Origin: Miltoncostaea sp963770865
GTDB taxonomy: Bacteria; Actinomycetota; Thermoleophilia; Miltoncostaeales; Miltoncostaeaceae
Assembly (NCBI GenBank): GCA_963770865.1
Contig: CAVYRD010000013.1
Span: forward strand, 1-64,000
Length of the DNA: 64,000 bases
Direction: 5' to 3'
In this document: positions 37,460 through 46,234 of the stretch, one piece after another
Layout of the letters: each line of letters opens with the position of its first letter
How positions within the stretch are numbered: the first letter of the stretch is position 1
Notes under the pieces: model-generated
Told to the model about the DNA's origin: nothing
The model's input: only the letters and a program-made list of their open reading frames with translations
Databases searched by the model: none
Translations under genes and position numbers: made by a program

Positions 37460-37887
37460 CGTCGCCCGCTCTCTGGGACGGTTGGGCGACTAGCCGCCGC
37501 GGGGAACGCTTCTGCGAGTGGCCAGGCGGGATCCGTTCACCCGATCCGGGTGATGCGCCGAACCACTCCGGTGGTGTGGGCTGGCGATACGTGCCTCGAG
37601 TGCACGCGGAGCGCGCTGAACCCGGGACGTCAAACCCCGGGGCGGGTGCGCCGACCAGGAGACCGAAGTGGCCACGTCCGCAATGGGCACGGGAGCCGGG
37701 GGCACCCCACCGAGCCCTTCGCACCCGGGTGTCGCCGAAGGGACCGCCCGGACCCCGGGGGACTGGCAGCGAAGTGATCGGACCCCGGCAGGCCGGATCC
37801 CCGCGCGCCGGTGTCCGCTCGCTGTCGAAAGCCCAGAGGGAACCCCTGAAGCAGACCAACGAAGCCGCTCCTTCCGGAGGTCAGTTC
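37460..37887. other. 430-base leader region of the sulfatase gene
   Basis: No gene is supported on either strand. The region holds several Gly/Pro-codon-like stretches but no conserved frame. The sulfatase Shine-Dalgarno CCGGAGG (37874-37880) lies at its end. A promoter must be here; I cannot place it. Confidence 0.35.
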
Positions 37888-40296
37888 ATGAGCCAGCCTG
37901 ATCGAAGCAAGCTTCCGATCCGCAGGCAGCCGTTCGCGGGTGTGGCCAATAGGACGCTCGAAGGGTCGCAGCCGGACTGGGAGGCGATCGGCCACGTGGA
38001 TGCCCCCGACGGCGCACCGAACGTCCTGGTCGTGCTGATCGACGACGCCGGTTTCGGGAATGCCGGAACCTTCGGCGGCCCCATCGACACGCCGAACTAC
38101 ACGCGGATGGCGCAGGGCGGCCTGCGGTACAACCGCTTCCACGTCACGGCGCTCTGCTCGCCGACCCGGGCGGCGCTTCTCACCGGCCGCAACAGCCACG
38201 CGGTCGGCTTCGGCTCGGTCGGCGAGTTCTCGACCGGGTTCGCCGGCTACACGGCGTTCGTGCCGGACGACTGCGTTCCGTTCCCGCGGATCCTGCGCGA
38301 CAACGGGTACAGCACCGCGGCGTTCGGCAAGTGGCACCTCACGCCGGACAGCCAGCAGGGCCCAGGCGGGCCCTTCGACCGCTGGCCGGTCGGCTGGGGC
38401 TTCGACTACTTCTACGGGTTCCTCGGCGGCGGCTCGGGGCAGTGGGACCCGTGCCTGACCGAGAACCAGAAGATCATCGGCACGCCCGCGGAGTTCTACG
38501 ACGAGGAGAACCCCTACTACCTGCCCGACGACATGGCCGACAAGACGATCGAGTGGTTGCACGCGATCCGGGGGCAGGACGCCACCAAGCCGTTCTTCGC
38601 CTACTTCTCCACGGGCTGCAGCCACGCCCCGCACCACGTGCCCGCAGAGTGGGCGGCGAAGTACAAGGGCAAGTTCGACCAGGGCTGGGACAGGCTTCGC
38701 GAGGAGACCTTCGCCAGGCAGAAGGCGCTCGGCGTGATCCCCCCCGATGCGGAGCTCACGCCGCGCGACGAGGCGTTTCCCGCGTGGGACGAGGTCCCCG
38801 ACAAGCTGAAGGCCTACTACGCCCGCCAGATGGAGGTCTACGCGGGCTATTCCGAGAACGCCGACCACAACGTCGGCCGCGTGCTCGACGCGATCGACGA
38901 GCTCGGCGAGCTGGACAACACGCTCGTGCTGTGGATCTGGGGTGACAACGGCGCCAGCATGGAGGGCACGATCACCGGCTCCTTCAACGAGCTGACGATG
39001 CAGAACGGCATCCCGCTGACCGACGAGATGCAGCTGCAGCTCGCCGAGCGGTACGGGGGCATCGAGGCGTGGGGCAACCAGATGATGGCGCCGCACTACT
39101 CGGCCGCGTGGGCGTGGGCCGGGAACACGCCCTTCAAGTGGGGAAAGCAGGTGGGCTCGCACCTCGGCGGCACGCGCAACCCGCTGGTCGTGCGCTGGCC
39201 CGAGAGGGTCCGCGATGACGGCGCACTCAGGACGCACTTCACGCATGTGATCGACGTCGCTCCGACCATCCTCGACATCGCGGGCATCCCGATGCCGACG
39301 CACATCGACGGGATCGAGCAGCAGCCGATGCACGGAGTCACCTTCGCCGATTCGCTGACCGACGCAGACGCTCCCGAGCGCCACACCCAGCAGTACTTCG
39401 AGACGATCGGAAACCGGTCGATGTACAAGGACGGCTGGTGGCTGTCGATGAGGACCGAGCGGATCCCGTGGGTCTTGACGCCCGATGCCCTGAAGCCCTA
39501 CGCCCCCGGCGTGTGGGACCCCGATCGCGACCCCGTCGAGCTCTACTACCTGCCGGACGACTTCACCCAGGCGCGGGACCTCGCGGCGGAGCACCCCGAG
39601 AAGGTGCAGGAGCTCAAGGACCTCTTCTGGCAGGAGGCCGAGAGGTACAACGTCCTTCCGCTGATGGCCCCGCTCGCAGGCTTCTTCGGCATGGTGCCTC
39701 CGCTGCCCGCGATCGCCAGATACGAGTTCCGCGGTGACGTCCAGAACGTCCTCTCCGGGATGATCCCCCGGATCTACAACCACTCCTACTCGATCAGCGC
39801 CGACCTGGTGATCCCGCCGGGAGGCGCCGAAGGGGTGATCGTCGCCGAGGCCGACCACATGGGTGGCTTCTCGCTGTTCGTCGACGGCGGCAAGCTGACG
39901 CACACCTACTCGATGATGGGCGTCTTCGTCTTCCGCCAGCAGGCCGAGGAGCCGCTGCCCGAGGGCGAGGTCACCGTGCGCATGGAGTTCGCCGCCGATG
40001 CGGCCAAGCCGGCCACGGGCGGCGAGGTGACGCTGTTCATCGGCGACCGGCCGGTCGGCACGGGGCGGATGGATCACACCGTGCCGATCCGGTTCTCCGG
40101 CTACGCGGGGATGGACATCGGCCGCGACAACGGCGGGGTGGTCGATCTGGGCTACGAGACCAGGAAGCCGTTCGCGTTCACCGGCACGATCAAGAAGGTG
40201 ATGTTCGACATCGGTGCGCACGCGTCGCCGGAGCAGGCGCACGAACTCCACACGGCCGTCCACCAGGGCCACACGGCGCACGCCCTCACGGCGTGA
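37888..40296 (+). CDS. arylsulfatase (formylglycine type)
   Basis: An 802-residue alkaline-phosphatase-superfamily sulfatase. The metal site and nucleophile are intact: VVLIDDAGFGN (Asp pair, about residue 51), CSPTR (Cys to be converted to formylglycine, about 90), GKWHLTP, CSHAPHH and WGDNGAS, then a C-terminal beta domain. There is no signal peptide, so it is probably cytoplasmic like Pseudomonas AtsA. It needs a formylglycine-generating enzyme, not encoded in the window. It precedes a DUF1269 gene by 24 bases. Confidence 0.94.
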   Translation: MSQPDRSKLPIRRQPFAGVANRTLEGSQPDWEAIGHVDAPDGAPNVLVVLIDDAGFGNAGTFGGPIDTPNYTRMAQGGLRYNRFHVTALCSPTRAALLTGRNSHAVGFGSVGEFSTGFAGYTAFVPDDCVPFPRILRDNGYSTAAFGKWHLTPDSQQGPGGPFDRWPVGWGFDYFYGFLGGGSGQWDPCLTENQKIIGTPAEFYDEENPYYLPDDMADKTIEWLHAIRGQDATKPFFAYFSTGCSHAPHHVPAEWAAKYKGKFDQGWDRLREETFARQKALGVIPPDAELTPRDEAFPAWDEVPDKLKAYYARQMEVYAGYSENADHNVGRVLDAIDELGELDNTLVLWIWGDNGASMEGTITGSFNELTMQNGIPLTDEMQLQLAERYGGIEAWGNQMMAPHYSAAWAWAGNTPFKWGKQVGSHLGGTRNPLVVRWPERVRDDGALRTHFTHVIDVAPTILDIAGIPMPTHIDGIEQQPMHGVTFADSLTDADAPERHTQQYFETIGNRSMYKDGWWLSMRTERIPWVLTPDALKPYAPGVWDPDRDPVELYYLPDDFTQARDLAAEHPEKVQELKDLFWQEAERYNVLPLMAPLAGFFGMVPPLPAIARYEFRGDVQNVLSGMIPRIYNHSYSISADLVIPPGGAEGVIVAEADHMGGFSLFVDGGKLTHTYSMMGVFVFRQQAEEPLPEGEVTVRMEFAADAAKPATGGEVTLFIGDRPVGTGRMDHTVPIRFSGYAGMDIGRDNGGVVDLGYETRKPFAFTGTIKKVMFDIGAHASPEQAHELHTAVHQGHTAHALTA

Positions 40297-40320
40297 CGCG
40301 ACAGCTCCGAGGAGGCTGCG

Positions 40321-40833
40321 ATGAAGCTGCATGACACGATCGACGTCCTCATCGGCGGCTACCTGTCCAAGGACGCCGCCGAGGAGGACTACAACGCGGT
40401 GCTCGAGTGCGGCGGACACCTGCAGGGCGCCGTGGTCGTCAGCAAGGACCTCGAGGGCAACATCTCGGTCGAGCAGACCGATCACATGGTCCGCGAGGGG
40501 GCGGAGGGCCTTGGCGCCATCGGGTTCGCCGTCGGGCTCTTCGCGCCGCCCTTGCTGGCCGCCACCGCGATCGGCGCCGCGATGGGCGCCGGCGCGGGCG
40601 CGCTGCTGCATCACAAGACGGCCGACAAGCTCGGCGAGCAGGCGGGCGCGACGATCCCGATCGGCGGCGCCGGCCTGATCGTCGCCTACTCGCACTCCGA
40701 AGCGGCGAAGGTCGAACCCGCCGTGACACGGGCGGTGCAGAAGGCCGTCGGCGAGGCAGAGGGCAGCCACGTCCAGGCGCTGAAGGGCGCGCTCGCCGAC
40801 GCTCAGCAGAAGATGGCCGAAGGCGCCACGTGA
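40321..40833 (+). CDS. DUF1269 protein
   Basis: 170 residues. An N-terminal ferredoxin-like strand-helix (IDVLIGGYLSKDAAEEDYNAVL), a Gly/Ala-rich hydrophobic hairpin (about 60-100, LGAIGFAVGLFAPPLLAATAIGAAMGAGAGALL) and a C-terminal helix. It is the usual layout of this family of unknown function. GAGGAGG lies just upstream of the ATG. Co-location with a sulfatase is frequent in soil actinobacteria (general knowledge, not searched here). Confidence 0.85.
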   Translation: MKLHDTIDVLIGGYLSKDAAEEDYNAVLECGGHLQGAVVVSKDLEGNISVEQTDHMVREGAEGLGAIGFAVGLFAPPLLAATAIGAAMGAGAGALLHHKTADKLGEQAGATIPIGGAGLIVAYSHSEAAKVEPAVTRAVQKAVGEAEGSHVQALKGALADAQQKMAEGAT

Positions 40834-40870
40834 TGCGACTCGCCCGCCGCGCGCCGGCCCAGGCGGCGTG

Positions 40871-41437
40871 ATGAGCACCACCGCGAGCCGTCGGAGCGCC
40901 GGGCCTCGTGTGGGACGACGCCCTCGACACCCGTTTGCCGACACGGACGGTGGCTATCGATCGAAGCCGCTCGGCATGCCCGCCGAGCAAGCCGAGGCGA
41001 TCGCCGAGCGCGCCCATCGCGGCCGGGTGGAGCCGAGCGGGCGGCCGTACATCGAACACGTGCGCCGGGTGGCGGCGAGCGTCCCGGACGAGGCGGCGAG
41101 CGTGGCCTGGCTGCACGACGTCCTCGAATGGACCGATCTCACCGAAGACGACCCGGCTCTCGCCGCCCTAGCACCAGGCGAGCGTCGGGCCCTGCGGCTG
41201 CTCACCCGCCATGGCGGTGACGACGACCGCCGGTTCCTCCAGCACCTGAGGACAATCACGACGGCTCCCGGCGCCGCCGGCGACATCGCCCGCGCCGTGA
41301 AGCGCGCCGACATGCAGGACCGCCTCCGCCACCCGCGCGATCCGGGTGCCGCCTGGAGGCCTCCCTACCTCCGCGCGCTCGAGTTGGTGGCGAGCGACGC
41401 AGACCGTGACGTCGAGAAAGGTGACACACCGGCATGA
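40871..41437 (+). CDS. small HD-domain hydrolase
   Basis: A 188-residue protein whose core AERAHRG...GRPYIEHVRRVAA and VAWLHDVLEWTDLT is the HD region of RelA/SpoT-type ppGpp hydrolases, without synthetase or TGS domains; it resembles the Mesh1/small-alarmone-hydrolase class. The RxxxHD spacing is shortened and the last Asp is in DMQDRLRHP. ATG (40871) directly follows a GTG; the stop overlaps the DUF2252 start. Alarmone hydrolysis is a family-based guess. Confidence 0.75.
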   Translation: MSTTASRRSAGPRVGRRPRHPFADTDGGYRSKPLGMPAEQAEAIAERAHRGRVEPSGRPYIEHVRRVAASVPDEAASVAWLHDVLEWTDLTEDDPALAALAPGERRALRLLTRHGGDDDRRFLQHLRTITTAPGAAGDIARAVKRADMQDRLRHPRDPGAAWRPPYLRALELVASDADRDVEKGDTPA

Positions 41438-42876
41438 CGACCACCTCCCGGGACGACCGCCGTGTGCCCATCAGGACGAGGGTCGAGCACCTCCCCCTCG
41501 CCGAGCGCGTCGCCCGGGGCAAGGCGGCGCGCGCCGAGGTGCCGCGCGCGTCCCACGCCGAGCTGCCGCTGGGCTCCGAGCGGCCGGACCCGATCGCCCT
41601 GCTGGAGGGCCAGGCCGCGACTCGCGTGCCCGAGCTGGTGCCGATCCGCTACGGGCGCATGCTGGTCTCGCCGTTCACCTTCTACCGCGGCGCCGCCCTG
41701 ATCATGGCGAGCGACCTCGCCCAGACGCCGACCACCAGCCTGCGCGTCCAGCTCTGCGGTGACGCGCACCTGTCCAACTTCGGAGTCTTCGGCAGCCCCG
41801 AACGGCGGACCGTCTTCGACATCAACGACTTCGACGAGACGCTGCCGGGGCCCTTCGAGTGGGACGTCAAGCGGCTGGCGGCCAGCTTCGAGGTCGCCGG
41901 CCGGGATCGCGGCTTCTCGGACCGGGAGCGGGACGGGGTCGTGAGGGCCTGTGTTGCGAGCTACCGCGAGGCGATGGCGGGCTTCGCCGGGCGACCCAAC
42001 CTGGGAGTCTTCTACGCGAGCCTGGATGTCGAGGATGCCGTGGCCCGCTACCGGGCCACCATCTCACGCAAGGTCCTCAAGCGCGCCGAGAAGAACCTGG
42101 CCAAGGCGCGCACCAAGGACAGCATGCAGGCCCTGGACAAGCTGACCCACCTCGTGGGCGGTGAGCCGCGCATCACGGCCGACCCCCCGCTGATCGTCCC
42201 GATTCACGACCTGCTGCCCGACGAGCGGGCGGACTCCTTCCACGAGTGGGCGCACGCGCGGCTGCGCGAGTACCGGCGCACCCTCGAGACCGACCGCCGC
42301 CGGCTGCTCGAGCGGTACGAGCTCGCCGACCTGGCGCGCAAGGTCGTGGGGGTCGGCAGCGTGGGCACGCTGGCCTGGATCGCCCTCTTCCTCGGCCGGG
42401 ACGGGCGCGACCCGCTGTTCCTGCAGATGAAGGAGGCCGAGCCGTCGGTACTCGAGGAGTTCGCCGGGCGCAGCGACTATCGCAACGCCGGCCACCGGGT
42501 GGTCGCGGGCCAGCGCCTGATGCAGGCCTCGAGCGACATCTTCCTCGGCTGGCTCCACGTCAGCGAGGGCATCGACGGCCGAGAGCACGACCTCTACGTG
42601 CGTCAGCTGCGCGACTGGAAGGGCTCGGCTGAGATCGAGGCGATGGTCCCCAAGGGCATGCGCATCTACGCCGAGATGTGCGGCTGGACCTTGGCGCGCG
42701 CCCACGCACGCTCGGGCGACCCGGTCGCCATCGCGGCCTACCTCGGCGCAAAGGACGTCTTCGACCGCGCGATCGCGGCCTTCTCGGTCACCTACGCCGA
42801 CCGCAACGAGGCCGACTACGCCCTCCTCAAGGAGGCCGTCGACGGCGGGCGCCTGGAGGCGCAGACCGGGCTCTGA
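41434..42876 (+). CDS. DUF2252 protein (kinase-like fold)
   Basis: 480 residues with the family landmarks RYGRMLVSPFTFYRGAA, LCGDAHLSNFGVFGSPER and FDINDFDETLPGPFEWD, which resemble the catalytic and metal loops of aminoglycoside-phosphotransferase-like kinases. DUF2252 proteins have no established substrate. ATG overlaps the HD gene by 4 bases, hinting at a two-gene functional pair. Confidence 0.9.
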   Translation: MTTTSRDDRRVPIRTRVEHLPLAERVARGKAARAEVPRASHAELPLGSERPDPIALLEGQAATRVPELVPIRYGRMLVSPFTFYRGAALIMASDLAQTPTTSLRVQLCGDAHLSNFGVFGSPERRTVFDINDFDETLPGPFEWDVKRLAASFEVAGRDRGFSDRERDGVVRACVASYREAMAGFAGRPNLGVFYASLDVEDAVARYRATISRKVLKRAEKNLAKARTKDSMQALDKLTHLVGGEPRITADPPLIVPIHDLLPDERADSFHEWAHARLREYRRTLETDRRRLLERYELADLARKVVGVGSVGTLAWIALFLGRDGRDPLFLQMKEAEPSVLEEFAGRSDYRNAGHRVVAGQRLMQASSDIFLGWLHVSEGIDGREHDLYVRQLRDWKGSAEIEAMVPKGMRIYAEMCGWTLARAHARSGDPVAIAAYLGAKDVFDRAIAAFSVTYADRNEADYALLKEAVDGGRLEAQTGL

Positions 42877-42927
42877 GGCACGGACATCCGGCACGAGGCG
42901 CAGCCGCCGACCGATCAAGGAGCGCAG

Positions 42928-43783
42928 ATGGACCAGGACACGCCGGGCCAGGGGGGCTCGCAGGAGCTGACCGAGGGGGAGCGCGCGCGCCCACGCCCTA
43001 CTGGCGCTCGAGCCCCCGCGGGCGATGCACGGGCCCTTCGACTTCGACGACCCCTCCCACGAGTGGCGGCGCCTGTTCTCCGAGCTGCTCGGCACCTTCT
43101 TCCTCGTGCTGGTCGGCGCCGGCGGCGCGGTGGTGAACGCCCAGTCGGGCGGGGCGATCAGCCGCACCGCCGCGGTCACGGCGCCGGGCCTCATGGTGAT
43201 GGCGATCATCCTGTTCATGGGCGCGGTCTCGGGCGCGCACCTGAACCCGGCCGTCAGCATCGCCTTCGCGGCCCGCGGCGACTTCCCCTGGCGCCGTGTG
43301 CCCGGCTACATCATCGTCCAGCTGGTCGGCGCCACCCTCGCCTGCCTCGTGCTCTGGGCGATCCTCGGAAAGCTCGGCCAGCTCGGGGCCACCGAGCCCG
43401 GGACCGGGATCACCGACCTCGAGGCCATGTTCATGGAGCTCGCTCTCACCGTGGGCCTTGTCAGCGTCATCCTCGGCACCGCCTCGGGCGCCCAGAACGT
43501 CGGGCTGTTCGGCGCCCTCGGGGTCGGCGCGTACATCATCCTGGCGGGCCTCTGGTCGAGCCCGGTGAGCGGCGCCTCGATGAACCCGGCGCGCTCCTTC
43601 GGCCCCGACCTGGCGATCGCCGACTTCTCCCACTACTGGGTCTACGTGGTCGGGCCGATCGCCGGAGCGCTCATCGCGGTCGGGTTCGCCTGGGTGCTGC
43701 GCGGCCCCGGCGGAGGACGCGCGGGAAGCGCGGCGGCCCAGGGGCGGGTCGGCACCCTTCGAACCACCCGCGACCAGGCCTAG
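42928..43783 (+). CDS. aquaporin / glycerol facilitator (frameshift near the N-terminus)
   Basis: A six-helix MIP channel: SELLGTFFLVLVGAGGAVV, SGAHLNPAVS (first NPA), SGASMNPARSF (second NPA) and a C-terminal tail. The likely start is ATG 42928, 6 bases after AAGGAG; its frame (MDQDTPGQGG...ERAR) joins the channel frame if one extra C near 42990 is removed, which yields HALLALEPPRAMHGPFDFDD. Otherwise translation would have to begin at ATG 43025. Selectivity (water, glycerol or metalloid) cannot be told. Its tail is duplicated at 36.4 kb. Confidence 0.88.
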
Positions 43784-43802
43784 GGGGCGCGGCGAGCTTC
43801 CA

Positions 43803-44054
43803 ATGCCAGACGAACCAGCAGCCGACGCCATACCCGCGGGCCAGGCCGACGGGGCGCCCTCGGTCGCCGAGCAAAGACTGGAGGACGACATCAGCAGGCT
43901 GGTGTTCGTCCTGCTGGCGGCAGGGTGCGCCATCGTCGTGGTGGAGTTGCTCGGCTGGCTCACCAGGGGAATCGGAGGGAAGATCGCGGGCCGTCATCCC
44001 CTGATGGTGGAAGTGGTCGAGGAGATCGCGCGTACGCGGCGGCGCACACGGTAG
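43803..44054 (+). CDS. small single-span membrane protein
   Basis: 83 residues: an acidic N-terminus, one transmembrane helix (about 32-54, LVFVLLAAGCAIVVVELLGWL) and a basic C-terminus (ARTRRRTR), hence cytoplasmic tail out-of-membrane topology by the positive-inside rule. It lies 19 bases after the aquaporin. Family unknown. Confidence 0.55.
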   Translation: MPDEPAADAIPAGQADGAPSVAEQRLEDDISRLVFVLLAAGCAIVVVELLGWLTRGIGGKIAGRHPLMVEVVEEIARTRRRTR

Positions 44055-44242
44055 GAACGGGGTGCCGCTCGGTGCCAGGGGCTGTGCAGCGCGGTCGCGG
44101 CCGCCCGGTAACGCCATCAGCTCACGGCGTAGAGGTGGTAACAGAAGTCCGTCCTGCCTCCATGAGCGAAGATCGGGTGGTCGCCCTGAGCCTCGTGGCA
44201 GCGCCGGAGCAATGCGCACACGAGGAGACGATGGGGTCGCCG

Positions 44243-44950
44243 CTACGCAGGTGTAAGGAACCTCTTGACCAGGTTCCTCACGACCCCCTCGACCTTGGCT
44301 CCGCGCCACAGCCTCTTCTTCCAGGCGATGCTCGCCTTGTCGGCGGGCGTGAGGCCGTTCTGGGCGATGGCCCGCATCGTCGCCTCGCACGCGGTCCAGC
44401 CACAGAGGCGCACCCCGTTCAGGGTGAGGCGAAGGGTGTTGCCGAAGGGCGGCTCGGCGGGGGTCGAGGTCTCCATCGTGGAGGCGCCCGCCTCGCCGCG
44501 ATAGAGCGGGTAGCCGTTGGGGCCCTTGCCGAGCGCCGTCGCGCTACCGATGAGGAAGGGCCCCGGGTCGATGCCGTTGTCGTCGTCGGAGTCGAAGTAG
44601 TCCGGCCCGCCGAGGGCGAGGTGCAGGTGAAAGACCCCGTTGGCCTGCCCGGAGAGCCCGATCTGCTGGCCGGCCTGGACCTGCGCGCCCTTGGCCACCA
44701 GGAGCGTGCTCATGTGGGTGAGAAAGGCGCTCGTCGGGTCGGCCTGGATCCCGATCTTCATGCCGGCAAAGCGCCCGGCGCCGCCCTCTCCGGCCGAGAC
44801 CACCGTGCCGCTCACCGGCGCGAGGACCGGAAGGTGCTGTCCCCGCGCTGTCAGGAGGTCCCACGCGGAGCCGCTTTGCCAGTTCTGTCCGTGGTGGTGC
44901 GTCCCCGCCCATGGGCCCCCACGAGGAGCATCCGGGCCTCGCCGGGAGGG
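44243..44950 (-). pseudogene. M23/LytM-type peptidase, 5' end lost
   Basis: The frame reads AGTHHHGQNWQSGSAWDLLTARGQHLPVLAPVSGTVVSAGEGG...THMSTLLVAKGAQVQAGQQIGLSGQANGVFHLHLALGG, a LytM domain with its zinc His residues (HHHGQNW and HLHLAL). A C-terminal helical domain follows. No ATG, GTG or TTG is found upstream of the first zinc motif in this frame, only a Pro/Arg-rich stretch, and the signal peptide is absent. GTG 44815 would make a protein without the first zinc ligand. A start lost by frameshift or rearrangement is likeliest. Confidence 0.6.
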
Positions 44951-44973
44951 TCCGTCAGCACGACCTCCTCGCG

Positions 44974-45140
44974 ATGGCGGTGGAGGTGTCGCCCGATCCG
45001 CCCGAGGACGTGCCAGGCGAGGCGGATGGGCCGCTCGTCCTTCGCCATGCCGGTGCCATCGCGACGGTGATCCTCAACCGGCCGGCCCGCCGCAACGCGC
45101 TCTCCCTCGATCTGATCGGGCGGCTGCGTGCTCGTGCCGA
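44974..45140 (+). pseudogene. N-terminal remnant of an enoyl-CoA hydratase/isomerase
   Basis: About 55 codons reading DGPLVLRHAGAIATVILNRPARRNALSLDLIGRL, the first two strands of the crotonase fold (ILNRP...NAL). The sense is lost after RLRARAE, and no further crotonase motif (oxyanion hole) follows before the hydrolase at 45.2 kb. It overlaps the broken M23 gene end to end. Confidence 0.7.
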
Positions 45141-45242
45141 GCGCACACAGCCTCGCCGGGTCCATCGAGCGCGGCGTCGTCCTGAGGTGGCCCGGCCCGC
45201 CCGCCGTCACCGGTTGGGGCTGGTGTTAGCGTCCGACGAGAG

Positions 45243-45986
45243 ATGGGCGCCGACATCGACATCCGGACCGCGGACGGCGTCGCGGATGCCTATCTCGCGC
45301 GCGCGCCTGACCGCTCGGCCTCGGCGTCGGGCGTGCTTCTCATTGCCGACGCCTACGGGCTACGGCCGCGCATCCGCGAGATGGCAGACCGGATCGCCGG
45401 CCACGGGTACCACGTGCTGGCGCCGAACCTCTACTACCGAGTCGGCAGGGCTCCCTGCGTCCTCCTGCCTGACACGCGCGAGGAGGAGGCCTGGGCCGCG
45501 GTATTCGCCACCGTGCGCCCCCTGATCGCCGACCTCACGCCGGAGCGGATCGCGGCCGACGCCCGGGCCTATCTGGATGCGCTCAAGCGGGTCACCGACG
45601 GGCCGTTCGCACTGACCGGCTACTGCATGGGCGCCCGGCTCGGCCTCCGCGTGGCCGCGGCTCTACCCGACCGCGTCGCGGCGTTGGGGTGCTTTCACGG
45701 AGGCGGGCTTGTCACGGAGGCCCCCGACAGCCCCCATCGGATCGTGGGCACGGTGCGAGCCCGCCTCTATCTCGGCCACGCCGACCGGGACCGCAGCAAC
45801 ACGCCCGAGCAGATCGCCGCGCTCGACGCGGCACTCGACGCGGCGGGGGTCGAGCACCGCACGGAGGTCTACGCCGGCGCCCGCCACGGCTACACGATGT
45901 CCGACACCCCGGCCTGGGACGCGGCCGCCTGCGAGCGCCACTTCGCGTCGCTGTTCGAGCTCCTGGACGGGACTCTGCGGGCCTGA
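45243..45986 (+). CDS. dienelactone hydrolase family protein
   Basis: A 247-residue alpha/beta hydrolase with the DLH triad: Cys nucleophile in GYCMGARL (about residue 125), Asp in GHADRDRS and His in ARHGYTMSD. Family members hydrolyse dienelactones or related esters in aromatic degradation; the substrate is not known here and no catabolic neighbours are present. Confidence 0.9.
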   Translation: MGADIDIRTADGVADAYLARAPDRSASASGVLLIADAYGLRPRIREMADRIAGHGYHVLAPNLYYRVGRAPCVLLPDTREEEAWAAVFATVRPLIADLTPERIAADARAYLDALKRVTDGPFALTGYCMGARLGLRVAAALPDRVAALGCFHGGGLVTEAPDSPHRIVGTVRARLYLGHADRDRSNTPEQIAALDAALDAAGVEHRTEVYAGARHGYTMSDTPAWDAAACERHFASLFELLDGTLRA

Positions 45987-46013
45987 GAGGCCGGCGTCAC
46001 ATGGCCGAGCCGC

Positions 46014-46061
46014 AGCCTCCTGACGGAACTCGGGCGGGTACGGCGGTCCTGTGCGTCCCAT
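46014..46061 (-). pseudogene. start of an IS3-type OrfA
   Basis: Sixteen codons, MGRTGPPYPPEFRQEA, match the opening of IS3-family OrfA proteins; the reading then becomes nonsense. Together with the IS481 element beside it, this marks a repeated insertion site. Confidence 0.4.
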
Positions 46062-46234
46062 CGTCGTCGGCCCCCTCCCCCCGGGTCGTAGATCGCCGCC
46101 CCGCCCCGGCCGAGCACCCGATGACGGGCCCGGTCCCGAGCGGCCTTGCCGGAGCGCCCCGCGGCTCGCTCGGCGAGAGGCCTGGCCTGGTGAGGATGGC
46201 GATTCACGCGGAAGGAGGGCGAGAGAACGAGCGG

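Noticed and set aside
36328..37887. Very long open frame continuing upstream of the arylsulfatase (over 1300 codons in total)
   Set aside because: The upstream part overlaps the GAP gene in another frame and has no family resemblance; CCGGAGG places the start at 37888.
44851..45210. Minus-strand frame with LTDPPGEARMLLVGAHGRG resembling a universal stress protein
   Set aside because: The similarity is limited to a few residues and it overlaps the crotonase remnant and the peptidase frame.
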